Of a stretch of 64,000 nucleotides of DNA, positions 17,575 through 25,797 are shown one piece after another. The position numbers and the translations under genes are program-made. Origin of the DNA: an uncultured Collinsella sp. (GTDB taxonomy: Bacteria; Actinomycetota; Coriobacteriia; Coriobacteriales; Coriobacteriaceae); contig CAUBOH010000002.1 of NCBI GenBank assembly GCA_958437495.1, positions 89,492 to 153,491 of the forward strand. The letters are read 5' to 3'. The notes beneath the pieces were generated by a model that did no database searches, was not told the DNA's origin, and was given only the letters and a program-made list of their open reading frames with translations. The first letter of the stretch is position 1; each line of letters begins with the position of its first letter.

Positions 17575-17715
17575 CCGGGCGCGCCGTCCGATCTGCGACG
17601 CGAACATCCCGAGTCAGAGGAATTACGGTTACTGGTACAGCCGGGGACTTACACCCCGATTCTCCCAAACGCGCAGGAAAACCGCACATTCGTGCGTCTC
17701 CGCACCACCATCTAG
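17575..17715 (-). promoter_or_regulatory. Second cobalamin riboswitch, upstream of the DUF4430 surface genes
   Basis: Read on the minus strand, 17666-17641 gives GGGAGAATCGGGGTGTAAGT and then CCCCGG, followed by CTGTACCAGTAACCGTAA and GACTCGGGATG (to about 17607). This is the order GGGA / GGTG-AA-TCC / CTGT-CC-GTAAC-GTAA of the cobalamin aptamer. It ends about 100 bases before the ATG at 17479. A possible promoter lies just upstream (TTGCGT, 16-base spacer, TAATAA on the minus strand near 17750-17725). Edges are approximate. Confidence 0.8.
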
Positions 17716-17864
17716 GCCATCGATTATTACTGGCAGTATGGTATCACGCAAAAAGGCCCCGCACACAGGCGAAGCCCAAGGTAAAAGCTATGGTTTGCGA
17801 TAGAAAAGGGTGCGGATGGAGCGCCGGGCAAAAGGATCCGTCTTTCCCCCGACCCCGGAAATCG
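17716..17864. other. Intergenic stretch between riboswitch and AarF-like gene
   Basis: No gene is visible. It probably holds the promoter for the riboswitch-controlled operon and the 3' end of the AarF-like transcript; I see no convincing T-tailed terminator for the latter. Confidence 0.3.
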
Positions 17865-19628
17865 CTAACGCTTGCCGCCGTGACTGTTGCGCCAGATCTC
17901 GCGGCCCAGCATCAGCGCCAGCACCAGCGCACTCACGTAGCCCATAAAGCCAATGACCGGGATACCGAACACAACCGGCTCGATGCGCGCGTAGTACACC
18001 ACCGACGAACCGATAAACAGACCGGCGACCACAATTGCCATCGACATGCGGTCGATAATTCCACCCAGCTGCCGCAGCGCCTTATCGCTGCTCATGATCT
18101 GCGTGTTCACCTTAAGCTGGCCGCGCGTGAGCATGCGCGACGCCAAGCCCAGATACTCGGCCGCCTCGAGCGAGCCTTTTACCGCGCGATAGCTGCTCGC
18201 GGCAAGATCGCGCCCCATTTCGCGGGCGCGTGCATAGGCGCTTTTCTCGTTTTTGATGTGCGTCTGGATGATCTGGATCATGTTGACGTTGGGCATGTAC
18301 TCGGTCAGCAGGCCCTCGAGCGTCACCATGCCGCGGGCGAACATCGTCACCACACTCGGCAGCTCAACATCGTTTTTGCGCGCCAGGTTTAGCAGCGAGG
18401 TCAAAAACTCGCCGATATCCAAGTCCTTAAGATCAAGACCCGCAAAGTCGGCGACGATAAAGTCCAAGTCGGACAAAAAGGCCGAATGGTCAAGCTCGGC
18501 CGAGTCGCCGCGCGTCACGGCAAAGCGCATAAGCGAATCCTTGAGCTTGGGCACGTCACCCTCGGCGACGGCAAAAATCATGTCCTTGACGATGCCGCGG
18601 TCATGACTCGACATGCGCCCGACCATGCCTAGGTCGATAAAGTAGACGATGCCGTCTTTGAGGATGATGTTTCCCGCATGCGGGTCGGCATGGAAAAAAC
18701 CGTCGTCGAGCACCTGCGTCGAATAGTCTTCGACGATCGCGGCGCCAATCTTCTCTAAGTCATAGCCCTCGGCCTCAAGGCGTTTGGGATCGGCGATGGA
18801 GATGCCGTCGATGTAGTCCATGACCACCACGTGCTCGGTGCAAAGGTCCAGGTAGGACTTGGGGCACGACACGCCATGCACGCTTTTGTGGAAGTCATAG
18901 AAATCGTTGAGGTTTTTGGCCTCGGCTAAAAAGTTGGTCTCCTCGCGAAACGAGGTCCACAGCTCTTCGACCACGCCGTGCAGGTCAACAAACTGATCGG
19001 TATTGACGAACTTGGAAACGATACGCACCACCGAGCGAATGATGTCGATGTCCTGAGCCATCACCTGCTGCGCGCCGGGACGCTGCACCTTGACGGCCAC
19101 GTCCTCGCCGGTCACCAGACGGGCGCGGTGCACCTGCGCGAGCGACGCGCTACCGAGTGGGTTGGGGTCGATCGCGTCGAACATCTGCCCCAGGCGCTGG
19201 CCGTATTCTTCTTCCAGACAGCGGAGCACCACCTCATACGGCACCGGCTCTACGTCGGAGCGCAGACGGCGCAGCTCGTCGCAAAACCGCTGCGGCAAAA
19301 TCTCGGAGCGGTTAGCCAGAATCTGCCCCATCTTGACGAACATGGGGCCGAGCTCTTCGAGCAGACGACGCAGGCGCACCGGCGTGAGGTTATCCCACAC
19401 GCGATACTTTTTGATCAGGCGAACGATCTGACCGATGCGTTCGCGGCGGCCTGCCGGCGTGAGCTGGTATTCCTCGTCCGGCGCCATCGCGTCGGGCTCC
19501 TCGGGCACCATATCGACAGCGCGCGGCTTCTTGCGAGCGCCCGAGACGGCGGCCTCAACCTCATCGACAACCGCCGCCTCGTCACCCAAGGGATCTAGAT
19601 TGTTGTAATCGGTGGTGGAATCTGCCAT
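17865..19628 (-). CDS. AarF/UbiB (ABC1/ADCK) family atypical kinase, membrane-bound
   Basis: The 587-residue protein has the UbiB core: LGPMFVKMGQILANRSEILP (the family KxGQ motif), PLGSASLAQVHRARL (Ala-rich loop), EDVAVKVQRPG (ATP-site Lys), DYIDGISI, FFHADPHAGNIIL (catalytic loop) and FIDLGMVGRM (DFG-like). Two hydrophobic segments lie at the C-terminus (about 527-575). Family members assist quinone or isoprenoid-lipid metabolism; the substrate here is unknown. The first about 55 residues are acidic and poorly conserved. It follows a phasin-like gene by eight bases, suggesting a two-gene unit. Confidence 0.88.
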   Translation of the reverse strand: MADSTTDYNNLDPLGDEAAVVDEVEAAVSGARKKPRAVDMVPEEPDAMAPDEEYQLTPAGRRERIGQIVRLIKKYRVWDNLTPVRLRRLLEELGPMFVKMGQILANRSEILPQRFCDELRRLRSDVEPVPYEVVLRCLEEEYGQRLGQMFDAIDPNPLGSASLAQVHRARLVTGEDVAVKVQRPGAQQVMAQDIDIIRSVVRIVSKFVNTDQFVDLHGVVEELWTSFREETNFLAEAKNLNDFYDFHKSVHGVSCPKSYLDLCTEHVVVMDYIDGISIADPKRLEAEGYDLEKIGAAIVEDYSTQVLDDGFFHADPHAGNIILKDGIVYFIDLGMVGRMSSHDRGIVKDMIFAVAEGDVPKLKDSLMRFAVTRGDSAELDHSAFLSDLDFIVADFAGLDLKDLDIGEFLTSLLNLARKNDVELPSVVTMFARGMVTLEGLLTEYMPNVNMIQIIQTHIKNEKSAYARAREMGRDLAASSYRAVKGSLEAAEYLGLASRMLTRGQLKVNTQIMSSDKALRQLGGIIDRMSMAIVVAGLFIGSSVVYYARIEPVVFGIPVIGFMGYVSALVLALMLGREIWRNSHGGKR

Positions 19629-19636
19629 CTGCGCTG

Positions 19637-20053
19637 CTACTCGGCCTCTTCGGTGTCCCCTGCATCGTCGGGCTCAACAGACTCGACGGGCACCGAAGTC
19701 ACGTTGTCCTCGACCGAATCGACGATATCGCGCACATGGGCCAAAAAGGCCGTGCGCTCGGGGGCGGTCATAACGCGGACGCGGGCCAGGATGAGCTCGT
19801 CGAGCACGCGCTGTGCCGCAGTCTCACCCTGCATGCCCAGGCGCTCGGTGAGGTCGGAGATTGTGCCGCCGGCCTGCTCGAACATGTCGGACACACTGCG
19901 GGCGATATCGGGAGTGCCGGCGTCCTTGCGCACCTGCTCGCCCTTGGTATTGAGGTCGTCGAGGACCTTCTTGCCGCCCTCGACGGCAACGGCAGCGGCG
20001 CCGAAGCCCACGTTGATGGCACCGTTAACAAGCTGATCGAATTTCATAACCAT
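19637..20053 (-). CDS. Phasin-like small helical protein
   Basis: The 138-residue protein starts MVMKFDQLVNGAINVGFGAA (ATG 20053, GGAG six bases upstream), continues with amphipathic helices (GGKKVLDDLNTKGEQVRKD; ISDLTERLGMQGETAAQRVLDEL) and ends in an acidic tail SVEPDDAGDTEEAE. The pattern fits phasin/PhaF-like coiled proteins often found beside AarF genes in Actinobacteria, but I cannot confirm the family. A longer start at 20116 lacks a ribosome-binding site. Probably co-transcribed with the AarF-like gene downstream. Confidence 0.68.
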   Translation of the reverse strand: MVMKFDQLVNGAINVGFGAAAVAVEGGKKVLDDLNTKGEQVRKDAGTPDIARSVSDMFEQAGGTISDLTERLGMQGETAAQRVLDELILARVRVMTAPERTAFLAHVRDIVDSVEDNVTSVPVESVEPDDAGDTEEAE

Positions 20054-20147
20054 GGTTGGCTCCAATCGTGAACAACTGCATTGGCCTTCTTGTACCCAAG
20101 ATTGGGTGAACGACACAAAATCGTTTTACCGCCAAGATAGAAATCGG

Positions 20148-20180
20148 GCGGGGCAAAGCCTTTGACGGCGTTTGCCCCGC
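20148..20180 (-). terminator. Hairpin after the C69 dipeptidase gene
   Basis: GCGGGGCAAA (20148-20157) pairs perfectly with TTTGCCCCGC (20171-20180), 22 bases past the stop on the minus strand. The following T-run is weak (CCGATTTC), so termination may be partial. Confidence 0.6.
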
Positions 20181-20201
20181 TCGTTCGCTGCAATGCGGCT
20201 T

Positions 20202-21725
20202 TTACCTAATGTTGTCGTTCATCGCGAAGGAGTTCTTCATGGCACAGCTCGTGGTGTAGAGCACCTTGCCCAGCAGAGTATCGGTCTCCACGCGCACGAG
20301 CTCGGCAAAGGCCTCGTTGGCGCGGGCGAGCTCGGCAGGCACCTCGACCTCGGGCAGCGCGGCAACGGCAGCGTCAACGTCGTGAATCTGCTTGTGGCCC
20401 ATGCCGCCGACCTTCTCCTGATAATCCTCGACCGCGCGACCGCACTCATGGAAGCGAACATCGGCCAAGGCACCGATCAGGCGGTTCGCCCAATAGAAAT
20501 TCTCGGACGTCACGCGGGCCTGCGTGTCGGCATAGTACTCGGGCATGGTCTCGACATTGGCGTACAGCGGCACGAGCGCGTTAAACGAGTTGGAGCCAAA
20601 GGCCATCCACTGCACGGCGCGATACGCCGGCTGCGCATAGGGGCGCAGCTGCAGCACGGCGAGCTGGCTGTTGCGGTTGATGCCGATGGGACGATAGGCG
20701 CCGCGCGTGGCGGGCGTGCCCTTGCTGCCGTAGCAGTCATACTCCGTGCCCTGGTAGTGGCTCGAAAGCACGTACTTGATGTCCTCGATGGTCACCTTGC
20801 GCTCGGGCACGCGGCTCCAGGGGATATCGTCGCTCTCGGGCGTGTAGTCGGCGTCGGGACCGTCCCACACATCGCTGGGGTTGAGGCAGCGCTGCATGTA
20901 CCAGGCGCGCGGCGTGTTGTAGACGTGATCGCTGTCGCTGTGCGAGCCAAAGGCCTCGCGCGGGTTGAAGACCGCAGCGGGACCGTCGCCTTTAACGCCC
21001 AGCGTCAGGTCCAGATGCCACTCGGCCATCCAGGAGCGCAGGTCGGCAGAGCACATGTGGTCGACCTGAGCGCCCTCGGCGTCGTCCAGGTCAAAGCTGT
21101 CGATACCCAGCTGGTTGGGCATGGTCACATAGGCGTCATCGGGCACGCGCTTGGCGATCCAGTGGTGGCCGCCGATGGTCTCGAGCCACCAGATCTCGTC
21201 CACGTCACTAAAGGCGATGCCATTGTTCTCGTAGGTACCGTAGCGCTCGAGCAGGTCGCCCAGAATGCGCACACCGTCGCGGGCAGACTTGGCATACGGC
21301 AACACCAGGGTCACCATATCCTCCTCGCCCAGACCGCCGGGCTGGGCCGGCACATAGCCTTCCTCGCCCTCGTTGCCCTTGGCGGGCACGTAGTCCACAA
21401 GCGGATCGGCGCCGCGGACGCGCTCGTTGGTGGTAAGCGTCTCGGTTGCGGACATGCCAACATTGACCTCGTTGAAGCCGGCCTCGGCCCAAATGCCATG
21501 GCCCGGGACAACGTCGGGGACGCTCGTGTAACGCATGGGGTTGTCGGGCAGCTCAACGGTCAGGTGGCTCAGGACGCTCGTGTAGACACGCGGCTGCTCG
21601 TCGGGGTGCACCACGCGCATGCGCTTGGGCTCAAATACCCCGTTGGACGAGTCCTCGTTGCGGGCAACCAGCGTCGACCCGTCGTAGCTCGCGTTCTTAC
21701 CAACCAAAATCGTTGTGCACGGCAT
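20202..21725 (-). CDS. C69-family dipeptidase (PepD-type N-terminal nucleophile hydrolase)
   Basis: The product of about 507 residues begins MPCTTILVGKNASYDGSTLV; Cys3 is positioned to become the N-terminal nucleophile after processing, as in PepD. Family motifs follow: VARNEDSSNGVFEPKRM, GIWAEAGFNEVNVGMSATET and IWWLETIGGHHWIAKRVPDD. It hydrolyses dipeptides with broad specificity in related species and is usually cytoplasmic. I place the start at 21725 because AAGGAGG lies six bases before this ATG, while an in-frame ATG six bases further upstream is too close to the site. An inverted-repeat element lies about 100 bases upstream. Confidence 0.88.
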   Translation of the reverse strand: MPCTTILVGKNASYDGSTLVARNEDSSNGVFEPKRMRVVHPDEQPRVYTSVLSHLTVELPDNPMRYTSVPDVVPGHGIWAEAGFNEVNVGMSATETLTTNERVRGADPLVDYVPAKGNEGEEGYVPAQPGGLGEEDMVTLVLPYAKSARDGVRILGDLLERYGTYENNGIAFSDVDEIWWLETIGGHHWIAKRVPDDAYVTMPNQLGIDSFDLDDAEGAQVDHMCSADLRSWMAEWHLDLTLGVKGDGPAAVFNPREAFGSHSDSDHVYNTPRAWYMQRCLNPSDVWDGPDADYTPESDDIPWSRVPERKVTIEDIKYVLSSHYQGTEYDCYGSKGTPATRGAYRPIGINRNSQLAVLQLRPYAQPAYRAVQWMAFGSNSFNALVPLYANVETMPEYYADTQARVTSENFYWANRLIGALADVRFHECGRAVEDYQEKVGGMGHKQIHDVDAAVAALPEVEVPAELARANEAFAELVRVETDTLLGKVLYTTSCAMKNSFAMNDNIR

Positions 21726-21824
21726 GCGCATCCTCCTTGAGCGAAGAAATCAAACGGCAACAGTGTATCGCTTCGGCGCAAAAAGGGCGAAACCGCAACG
21801 CCTCAAGACCCTTCGGGACCCCTG

Positions 21825-22052
21825 TGGTCAATAAATGCCAAATATGAGTACTGTAACCAATTTAGTAGCAGCAAATTTCCTTGTAACGAGTACCAAAAAT
21901 CCCCATTTGTCCAAAAGCAAGACAACGCTACTCCCCATAGGTTCAATAAAATAGGCTTCCTAACGATAATGGATATCGCTAGAAAGCCCAAATCTCATTA
22001 AATATGTGTGACTATCTTGGCAACAGTACTCATATTTGGCATTTTTTGACCA
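21825..22052. repeat. AT-rich segment flanked by 30-base inverted repeats
   Basis: The left arm (21825-21854) contains TGGTCA, then ATGCCAAATATGAGTACTGT; the right arm (22023-22052) is its reverse complement apart from a short mismatched block. The 168-base interior is much more AT-rich than the neighbours and holds a second, imperfect hairpin (about 21953-21989). No convincing gene is inside. It lies between the start of the dipeptidase gene and the end of folD. It could be a MITE-like element, a structured RNA or an invertible segment. Confidence 0.75.
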
Positions 22053-22090
22053 CGTGGTATATAGCTAACCCCTCAAACAGCCCAAAACGC

Positions 22091-22945
22091 CTATTTCGAT
22101 GCGCGCTCCGCCGCCTCAATCACGTGCTTGGCGAGAATCGCGGTGGTCACAGCCCCCACGCCGCCCGGCACGGGGGTAATTGCGCCAACGATCGGCTCCG
22201 CAGCATCAAAATCGACGTCGCCGACCAGCTTGCCGGCGGCTTCGTCCCAATTAATGCCAACATCGATGATTGTCTGGCCCTCGCGAACCGCATCCACGCC
22301 AATCGTGTGCGCACGTCCAACGGCCGCAACCACAATATCAGCCGCACGGCACTCAGCAGCCAAGTCGCGCGTATGCGTATGGCACGTCGTCACTGTGGCA
22401 TTGCGAGCCGTAAGCATAGCGGCAACGGGACGGCCAATCACCAGCGACCGACCGACGACCGCGACCTTTGCCCCATCCAGCTCAACGTCGTAATGGTCCA
22501 GCAACGCCAACACGGCCTCGGCCGTGCAAGGAGCAAAGCCCTCGCCTCGCCCCGAAAGCGTGGTAAGCAGCGAGGCCGGCGTCATGGAGTCAACATCCTT
22601 CGCGGGATCGAGTGTCGCGGCAACCGCATCCTCGTCAAGCCCAGCAGGCAACGGACGAAACATCAGGCAGCCATGAACAGCGGGGTCGGCATTGATGTCC
22701 TCAATAGCCGCCAGCAGCTCATCCTGCGAAACATCGGCAGGAAGCAAAACGCAGCGAGCCTCGATGCCAACCTTCTCGCAGCGCTTGAGGGCGCCGCGCT
22801 CGTAGGACAGGTCGTCCTCGCGCTCGCCTACACGGACAATGGCCAGCGTCGGCACAACGCCGCACTCGCGCAGAGCGGCGCAGCGAGCAGCGAGCTCCTC
22901 GGTCAAAGCGCGGGCAACGGGAGCCCCTTTGAGCAGCTCTGCCAT
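22091..22945 (-). CDS. folD: FolD-type methylene-tetrahydrofolate dehydrogenase, cyclohydrolase site lost
   Basis: The 284-residue protein has the FolD fold: VGEREDDLSYERGALKRCEK, DPAKDVDSMTPASL, VAVVGRSLVIGRPVAAML (dinucleotide-binding loop) and ITPVPGGVGAVT. Tyr48 of the catalytic region is kept, but the Lys expected four residues later (Lys54 in E. coli) is Ala52, and the Gln of LVQLPLP is Phe96. These residues serve cyclohydrolase activity, so the protein is probably NAD(P)-dependent dehydrogenase only. The preceding gene fchA supplies the cyclohydrolase; the ATG at 22945 follows its stop by two bases. Start chosen by homology and a GAGGGG site. Confidence 0.88.
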   Translation of the reverse strand: MAELLKGAPVARALTEELAARCAALRECGVVPTLAIVRVGEREDDLSYERGALKRCEKVGIEARCVLLPADVSQDELLAAIEDINADPAVHGCLMFRPLPAGLDEDAVAATLDPAKDVDSMTPASLLTTLSGRGEGFAPCTAEAVLALLDHYDVELDGAKVAVVGRSLVIGRPVAAMLTARNATVTTCHTHTRDLAAECRAADIVVAAVGRAHTIGVDAVREGQTIIDVGINWDEAAGKLVGDVDFDAAEPIVGAITPVPGGVGAVTTAILAKHVIEAAERASK

Positions 22946-22947
22946 GG

Positions 22948-23580
22948 CTATCCCCTCTTTCTGGCGGCGTCGGCGGCGCGGCGCGCCAGCGCATCGGCGC
23001 GCGGCAGCCACGTATCCAGCAGCTCATCGCACGCCGCCTCGAGCTCCTCGGCGCGCGCCCGGTCTTTCATAGACGTAGTGTTGGCAAAGAGCGTCAGGCT
23101 CGCGCCCTGCATGGCGGCGCGGCAGAACACGGCACCGCACGCCACGTCGGACAGCAGCTGTCGGGAGCCCTTGTCCGCCATGTCCTCGAGCAGCGCCAGC
23201 GCACGACCGCACGCATCCATAATGCGGTACGGCGGCATGGCCGCCACGTGCAACGCGTCCTGAATCGCGGCCGCGCGCGTCGGGTCCTCACGCGAAATAC
23301 CGTACGCCGCGGACACCTGGCCGTACGCACGAACGTCCTCGGCAACCAGGCCCACAAGTTCCTGCGCCAATTCATCCGCTTGGGCAAATGCGCGCGTCAG
23401 ATCGTCTGCGCGATCGGCAAGCGCGGGGTTGGTCGCCCCGTAGCGCGCGACCATCCCGCAAAGCGAGGCTCCCAGCGCGCCCACAAAGGCGCTCGCGCTA
23501 CCGCCGCCGGGAACCGGCTCACGCGCGGCAAGCGCCTCGGCAAACCCTCGGCAGGTTTTGTCCATCATCTCTTGACTCAT
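22948..23580 (-). CDS. fchA: Methenyl-tetrahydrofolate cyclohydrolase FchA
   Basis: The 210-residue all-helical protein belongs to the FchA/formiminotransferase-cyclodeaminase family: FAEALAAREPVPGGGSASAFVGALGASLCGMVAR is the hallmark region (residues about 14-47), followed by DRADDLTRAFAQADELAQELVGLVAEDVRAYG. It converts 5,10-methenyl- to 10-formyl-tetrahydrofolate. Translation starts at ATG 23580 with AGAGGTG upstream. It is paired with folD and, at a distance, with fhs at 36.7 kb, giving a formate-to-methylene-THF route. Confidence 0.87.
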   Translation of the reverse strand: MSQEMMDKTCRGFAEALAAREPVPGGGSASAFVGALGASLCGMVARYGATNPALADRADDLTRAFAQADELAQELVGLVAEDVRAYGQVSAAYGISREDPTRAAAIQDALHVAAMPPYRIMDACGRALALLEDMADKGSRQLLSDVACGAVFCRAAMQGASLTLFANTTSMKDRARAEELEAACDELLDTWLPRADALARRAADAARKRG

Positions 23581-23627
23581 CGAAACACCTCTGCCCACCG
23601 CGCCGGCCACCACGGGCCGCACGCATA

Positions 23628-23670
23628 ATAAAAAAATGGGACAACGACGCCAGGAAGCGGTTGTCCCATT
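23628..23670 (-). terminator. Rho-independent terminator after the zinc-ribbon gene
   Basis: AATGGGACAAC (23635-23645) pairs with GTTGTCCCATT (23660-23670); leftward it runs into a tract of eight T. It separates the zinc-ribbon gene from the fchA-folD unit. Confidence 0.85.
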
Positions 23671-23766
23671 CATCGATCTTGTCCAAGCCAGTCTAGCCCA
23701 TAAGACAAAGACTGTCAGGAGCTCTGGCTATCGGCGTTTCCGATTGCCGGCTATAGACACAGCTGC

Positions 23767-24606
23767 CTAGTCCACCTGGAACGTCGGCAGCAGCGTATCG
23801 ATAATCTTCGACCCCATGTCGCGGTTTGCAGTCGAGTACTCCAAATGCGCCGTGGCAACCGTCGAGTCCGTGACAATCGTCTTTTCGTAAATGATTGTGT
23901 CGCCCTCGCGCCACGAAACCACGCACCAGTTGTCGCCCTCCGCGGTATAGAGGTCAGTCTTGCCCGAGGTGTCCTTTTCGATAAACATTTCGTGTGCAGT
24001 TTCGTCGTTAATGTTGACGTAGCCAGACAGGCCGATCACAAAACCCGTCTCCGGGTCCTCGTACCTTGTGCTGCTGCCGCTGGGAGTATCAACCATCTCA
24101 AATCGATTGGGAATCGACATGCTATAAGGATGCATGTCGTTCGTGTACGTATGCACGTCGGTCAGGTAATCGTCCGAATCGCCCGAGCCGTAGTATGCCG
24201 ACTCGTCCTCGGGAACGGCCTCGTCATCCGATGACGAAGACTCCTTGTCCTTGGACTTGTTGCTCTTGTTCTTGGCAGAAGAATCTTTCTCGTCCGAAGA
24301 CCCGGTATCGATCACCGAAATCTGCGTACCGGAGCTCTTTGACCCGTTGAGCACCGTAAGCGCAAACACCGTGCCGCCCCCGAGGAGTACCACGGCGGCA
24401 CACGCCACCGCGATGACAATCGGAGCTTTGCTCTTAGGCTTTTGAGGCGCAGGCGCGACCGGCGGCATCGACTGGGTTAGGCCCGGGGCAGAGGAAGGAC
24501 CAGCGCCTGCAGATGTCGGTGCAGAGCCACTCGCAAGCGACGCCCCGCAATGCGTGCAAAACGTCGACCCATCGGGAACTTGCTGTCCGCATTTTTGACA
24601 GAACAT
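23767..24606 (-). CDS. Zinc-ribbon, single-pass membrane protein with extracellular domain
   Basis: The 279-residue product begins MFCQKCGQQVPDGSTFCTHCGASL, a double CxxC zinc ribbon, then a Pro/Ala/Ser linker, a membrane helix (about 66-88, APIVIAVACAAVVLLGGGTV), a Ser/Asp/Lys-rich stalk and a globular C-terminal domain (about 150-279; DMHPYSMSIPNRFEMVD, ETGFVIGLSGYVNIND, TAHLEYSTANRDMGSKII). The zinc ribbon should be cytoplasmic. The ATG at 24606 fits AAAGG upstream; a Met five codons earlier overlaps that site. Architecture is shared with the 34286 gene, and both have TGTTGCGCAACA upstream. Function unknown. Confidence 0.8.
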   Translation of the reverse strand: MFCQKCGQQVPDGSTFCTHCGASLASGSAPTSAGAGPSSAPGLTQSMPPVAPAPQKPKSKAPIVIAVACAAVVLLGGGTVFALTVLNGSKSSGTQISVIDTGSSDEKDSSAKNKSNKSKDKESSSSDDEAVPEDESAYYGSGDSDDYLTDVHTYTNDMHPYSMSIPNRFEMVDTPSGSSTRYEDPETGFVIGLSGYVNINDETAHEMFIEKDTSGKTDLYTAEGDNWCVVSWREGDTIIYEKTIVTDSTVATAHLEYSTANRDMGSKIIDTLLPTFQVD

Positions 24607-24669
24607 CGTTCGACCTTTCATAGTTTAGCTTTTATCAGAGCCAAGTCTATACGCCCCCACCCAGGGCGC

Positions 24670-24682
24670 TGTTGCGCAACAT
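24670..24682. promoter_or_regulatory. Palindrome TGTTGCGCAACA, candidate operator
   Basis: A perfect 12-bp palindrome lies 64 bases upstream of the zinc-ribbon gene start at 24606. The same palindrome occurs 82 bases upstream of the other zinc-ribbon gene (36365). A TTGCGC half could serve as a -35-like element on the minus strand. Confidence 0.5.
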
Positions 24683-24733
24683 GAAAAAGTCGATGCCGAG
24701 CCGTGCCGTCCCATGCGCCCAGTGCCCCAAACA

Positions 24734-24749
24734 TGGGACATATGGCCCA
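24734..24749. promoter_or_regulatory. Near-palindrome TGGGACATATGGCCCA upstream of lipoprotein pair, copy 1
   Basis: The site is palindromic except at one symmetric pair and is repeated, with one base changed, ahead of the paralogous gene (25708). It lies in a 326-base stretch with no gene of its own, within a longer block (GGGACA-ATGGCCCACC) that is also conserved between the two copies. Confidence 0.45.
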
Positions 24750-24947
24750 CCTTTCGAGACACCCCAGCAGCGCAAGCTGGGGCATATCTATAAGTAAGGA
24801 ACCCGTTGGGGCGCGGCCGAGCGACGGCCACAAACAACGAACGGAGGTATCACCGCACAGCACACAATGACATCCGCCGCCAGCGCAATCAGTACCCCAA
24901 CAGCATGCGGCGCCGTGATGTCATCGGCAGACAAGGAGGACGCCACC

Positions 24948-25556
24948 ATGAAGAAAAAGACCCTATCAATCCTTTCCCTTTGCATCGCCCTCTTTGCCGC
25001 GTTTGCCCTTGTCGGCTGCGGCGGGAGCGCATCGGGCGGAGGCCCCAGCGGCGGCGGCGCCAAGAGCGAAAGTAAGGAAAAGGCCCCCGCAGCCGCAAAG
25101 ACCAACTTTATCTGGTTTAAGGTCGAGATGCCCGAGGGCGTCGGCGTAAGCGACTCTGCCGGCAAGAATGCCGACAGGGTCCAGCTCACCTTCCCCGAAG
25201 ACGAGAACGCCACGGCCGATCGCTTTATCCCCGTTTGGAAAAAAGCGCTGACGGCCGAGGAATCCCACGCCGACCAGGCGGAAAAGAAGGGGGATACGTT
25301 CCAGTGGAAGGATGGCGGGTCCGTCGAGTATAACGGCAGGACGTGGCTCGTCGGAACATACGAGGACAACAGCGGCATCTCAACCATGCTTTTTACCGAC
25401 GTTGAGCCGGGAAGCGTCTACGTCCTCATCTCGGACTTCGACCAGCACAAGAAAGAAGCCGAGGCGCTCCTCAACTCCATCGAGTTCCCCGATGACATGG
25501 AAGAGGCAGTTTCCGAGGCACGCGAAGTCGAGATTTCGAGCATCGAGATCAAGTAA
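24948..25556 (+). CDS. Small lipoprotein, paralogue 1
   Basis: The 202-residue lipoprotein starts MKKKTLSILSLCIALFAAFALVGCGGS (lipobox LVGC) after a clear AAGGAGG site. A Gly/Ser spacer precedes one domain with NFIWFKVEMPEGVGVSDSAG, RFIPVWKKALTAEE, YNGRTWLVGTYEDNSGIST and SVYVLISDFDQHKKEAEALLNSIEFPDDM. It shares this whole layout with the next gene, so the pair is a tandem duplication. No function recognised; the compact beta-rich domain resembles other short Actinobacterial lipoproteins of unknown role. Longer upstream starts lack a ribosome-binding site. Confidence 0.8.
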   Translation: MKKKTLSILSLCIALFAAFALVGCGGSASGGGPSGGGAKSESKEKAPAAAKTNFIWFKVEMPEGVGVSDSAGKNADRVQLTFPEDENATADRFIPVWKKALTAEESHADQAEKKGDTFQWKDGGSVEYNGRTWLVGTYEDNSGISTMLFTDVEPGSVYVLISDFDQHKKEAEALLNSIEFPDDMEEAVSEAREVEISSIEIK

Positions 25557-25625
25557 CGGGACACCCGCACGCGCCTACGCGCACCCGCGCACATGCGCCC
25601 CATTAAAACAACGGGCACCCAACCC

Positions 25626-25660
25626 GGGGAGGGCCGACAGTATCGGCCCTCCCCTCTTTT
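25626..25660 (+). terminator. Rho-independent terminator after lipoprotein 1
   Basis: GGGGAGGGCCGA (25626-25637) pairs perfectly with TCGGCCCTCCCC (25643-25654) and is followed by TCTTTT. Confidence 0.88.
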
Positions 25661-25707
25661 ACACCCGCGCATATTGCCACTTAACGGCGCAAATCCGGCC
25701 CTCAGAA

Positions 25708-25723
25708 TGGGACACATGGCCCA
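25708..25723. promoter_or_regulatory. Near-palindrome TGGGACACATGGCCCA upstream of lipoprotein pair, copy 2
   Basis: This is the second copy of the site at 24734, one base different, 75 bases before the start of lipoprotein 2. Its conservation in an otherwise diverged intergenic region suggests a regulator-binding site. Confidence 0.45.
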
Positions 25724-25797
25724 CCCTAGCGAGCCGTCCACGCGTACAGTAAAGGCAGGTAATCCATGGGCGGTTACAGATTGAGAAGGACACGACC

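Noticed and set aside
20172..21740. Plus-strand open frame of 522 codons opposite the dipeptidase
   Set aside because: Antisense shadow of a gene with strong C69 motifs.
21803..21991. Possible 62-residue protein inside the inverted-repeat segment
   Set aside because: No ribosome-binding site, starts within the AT-rich interior and crosses one repeat arm; unlikely to be translated.
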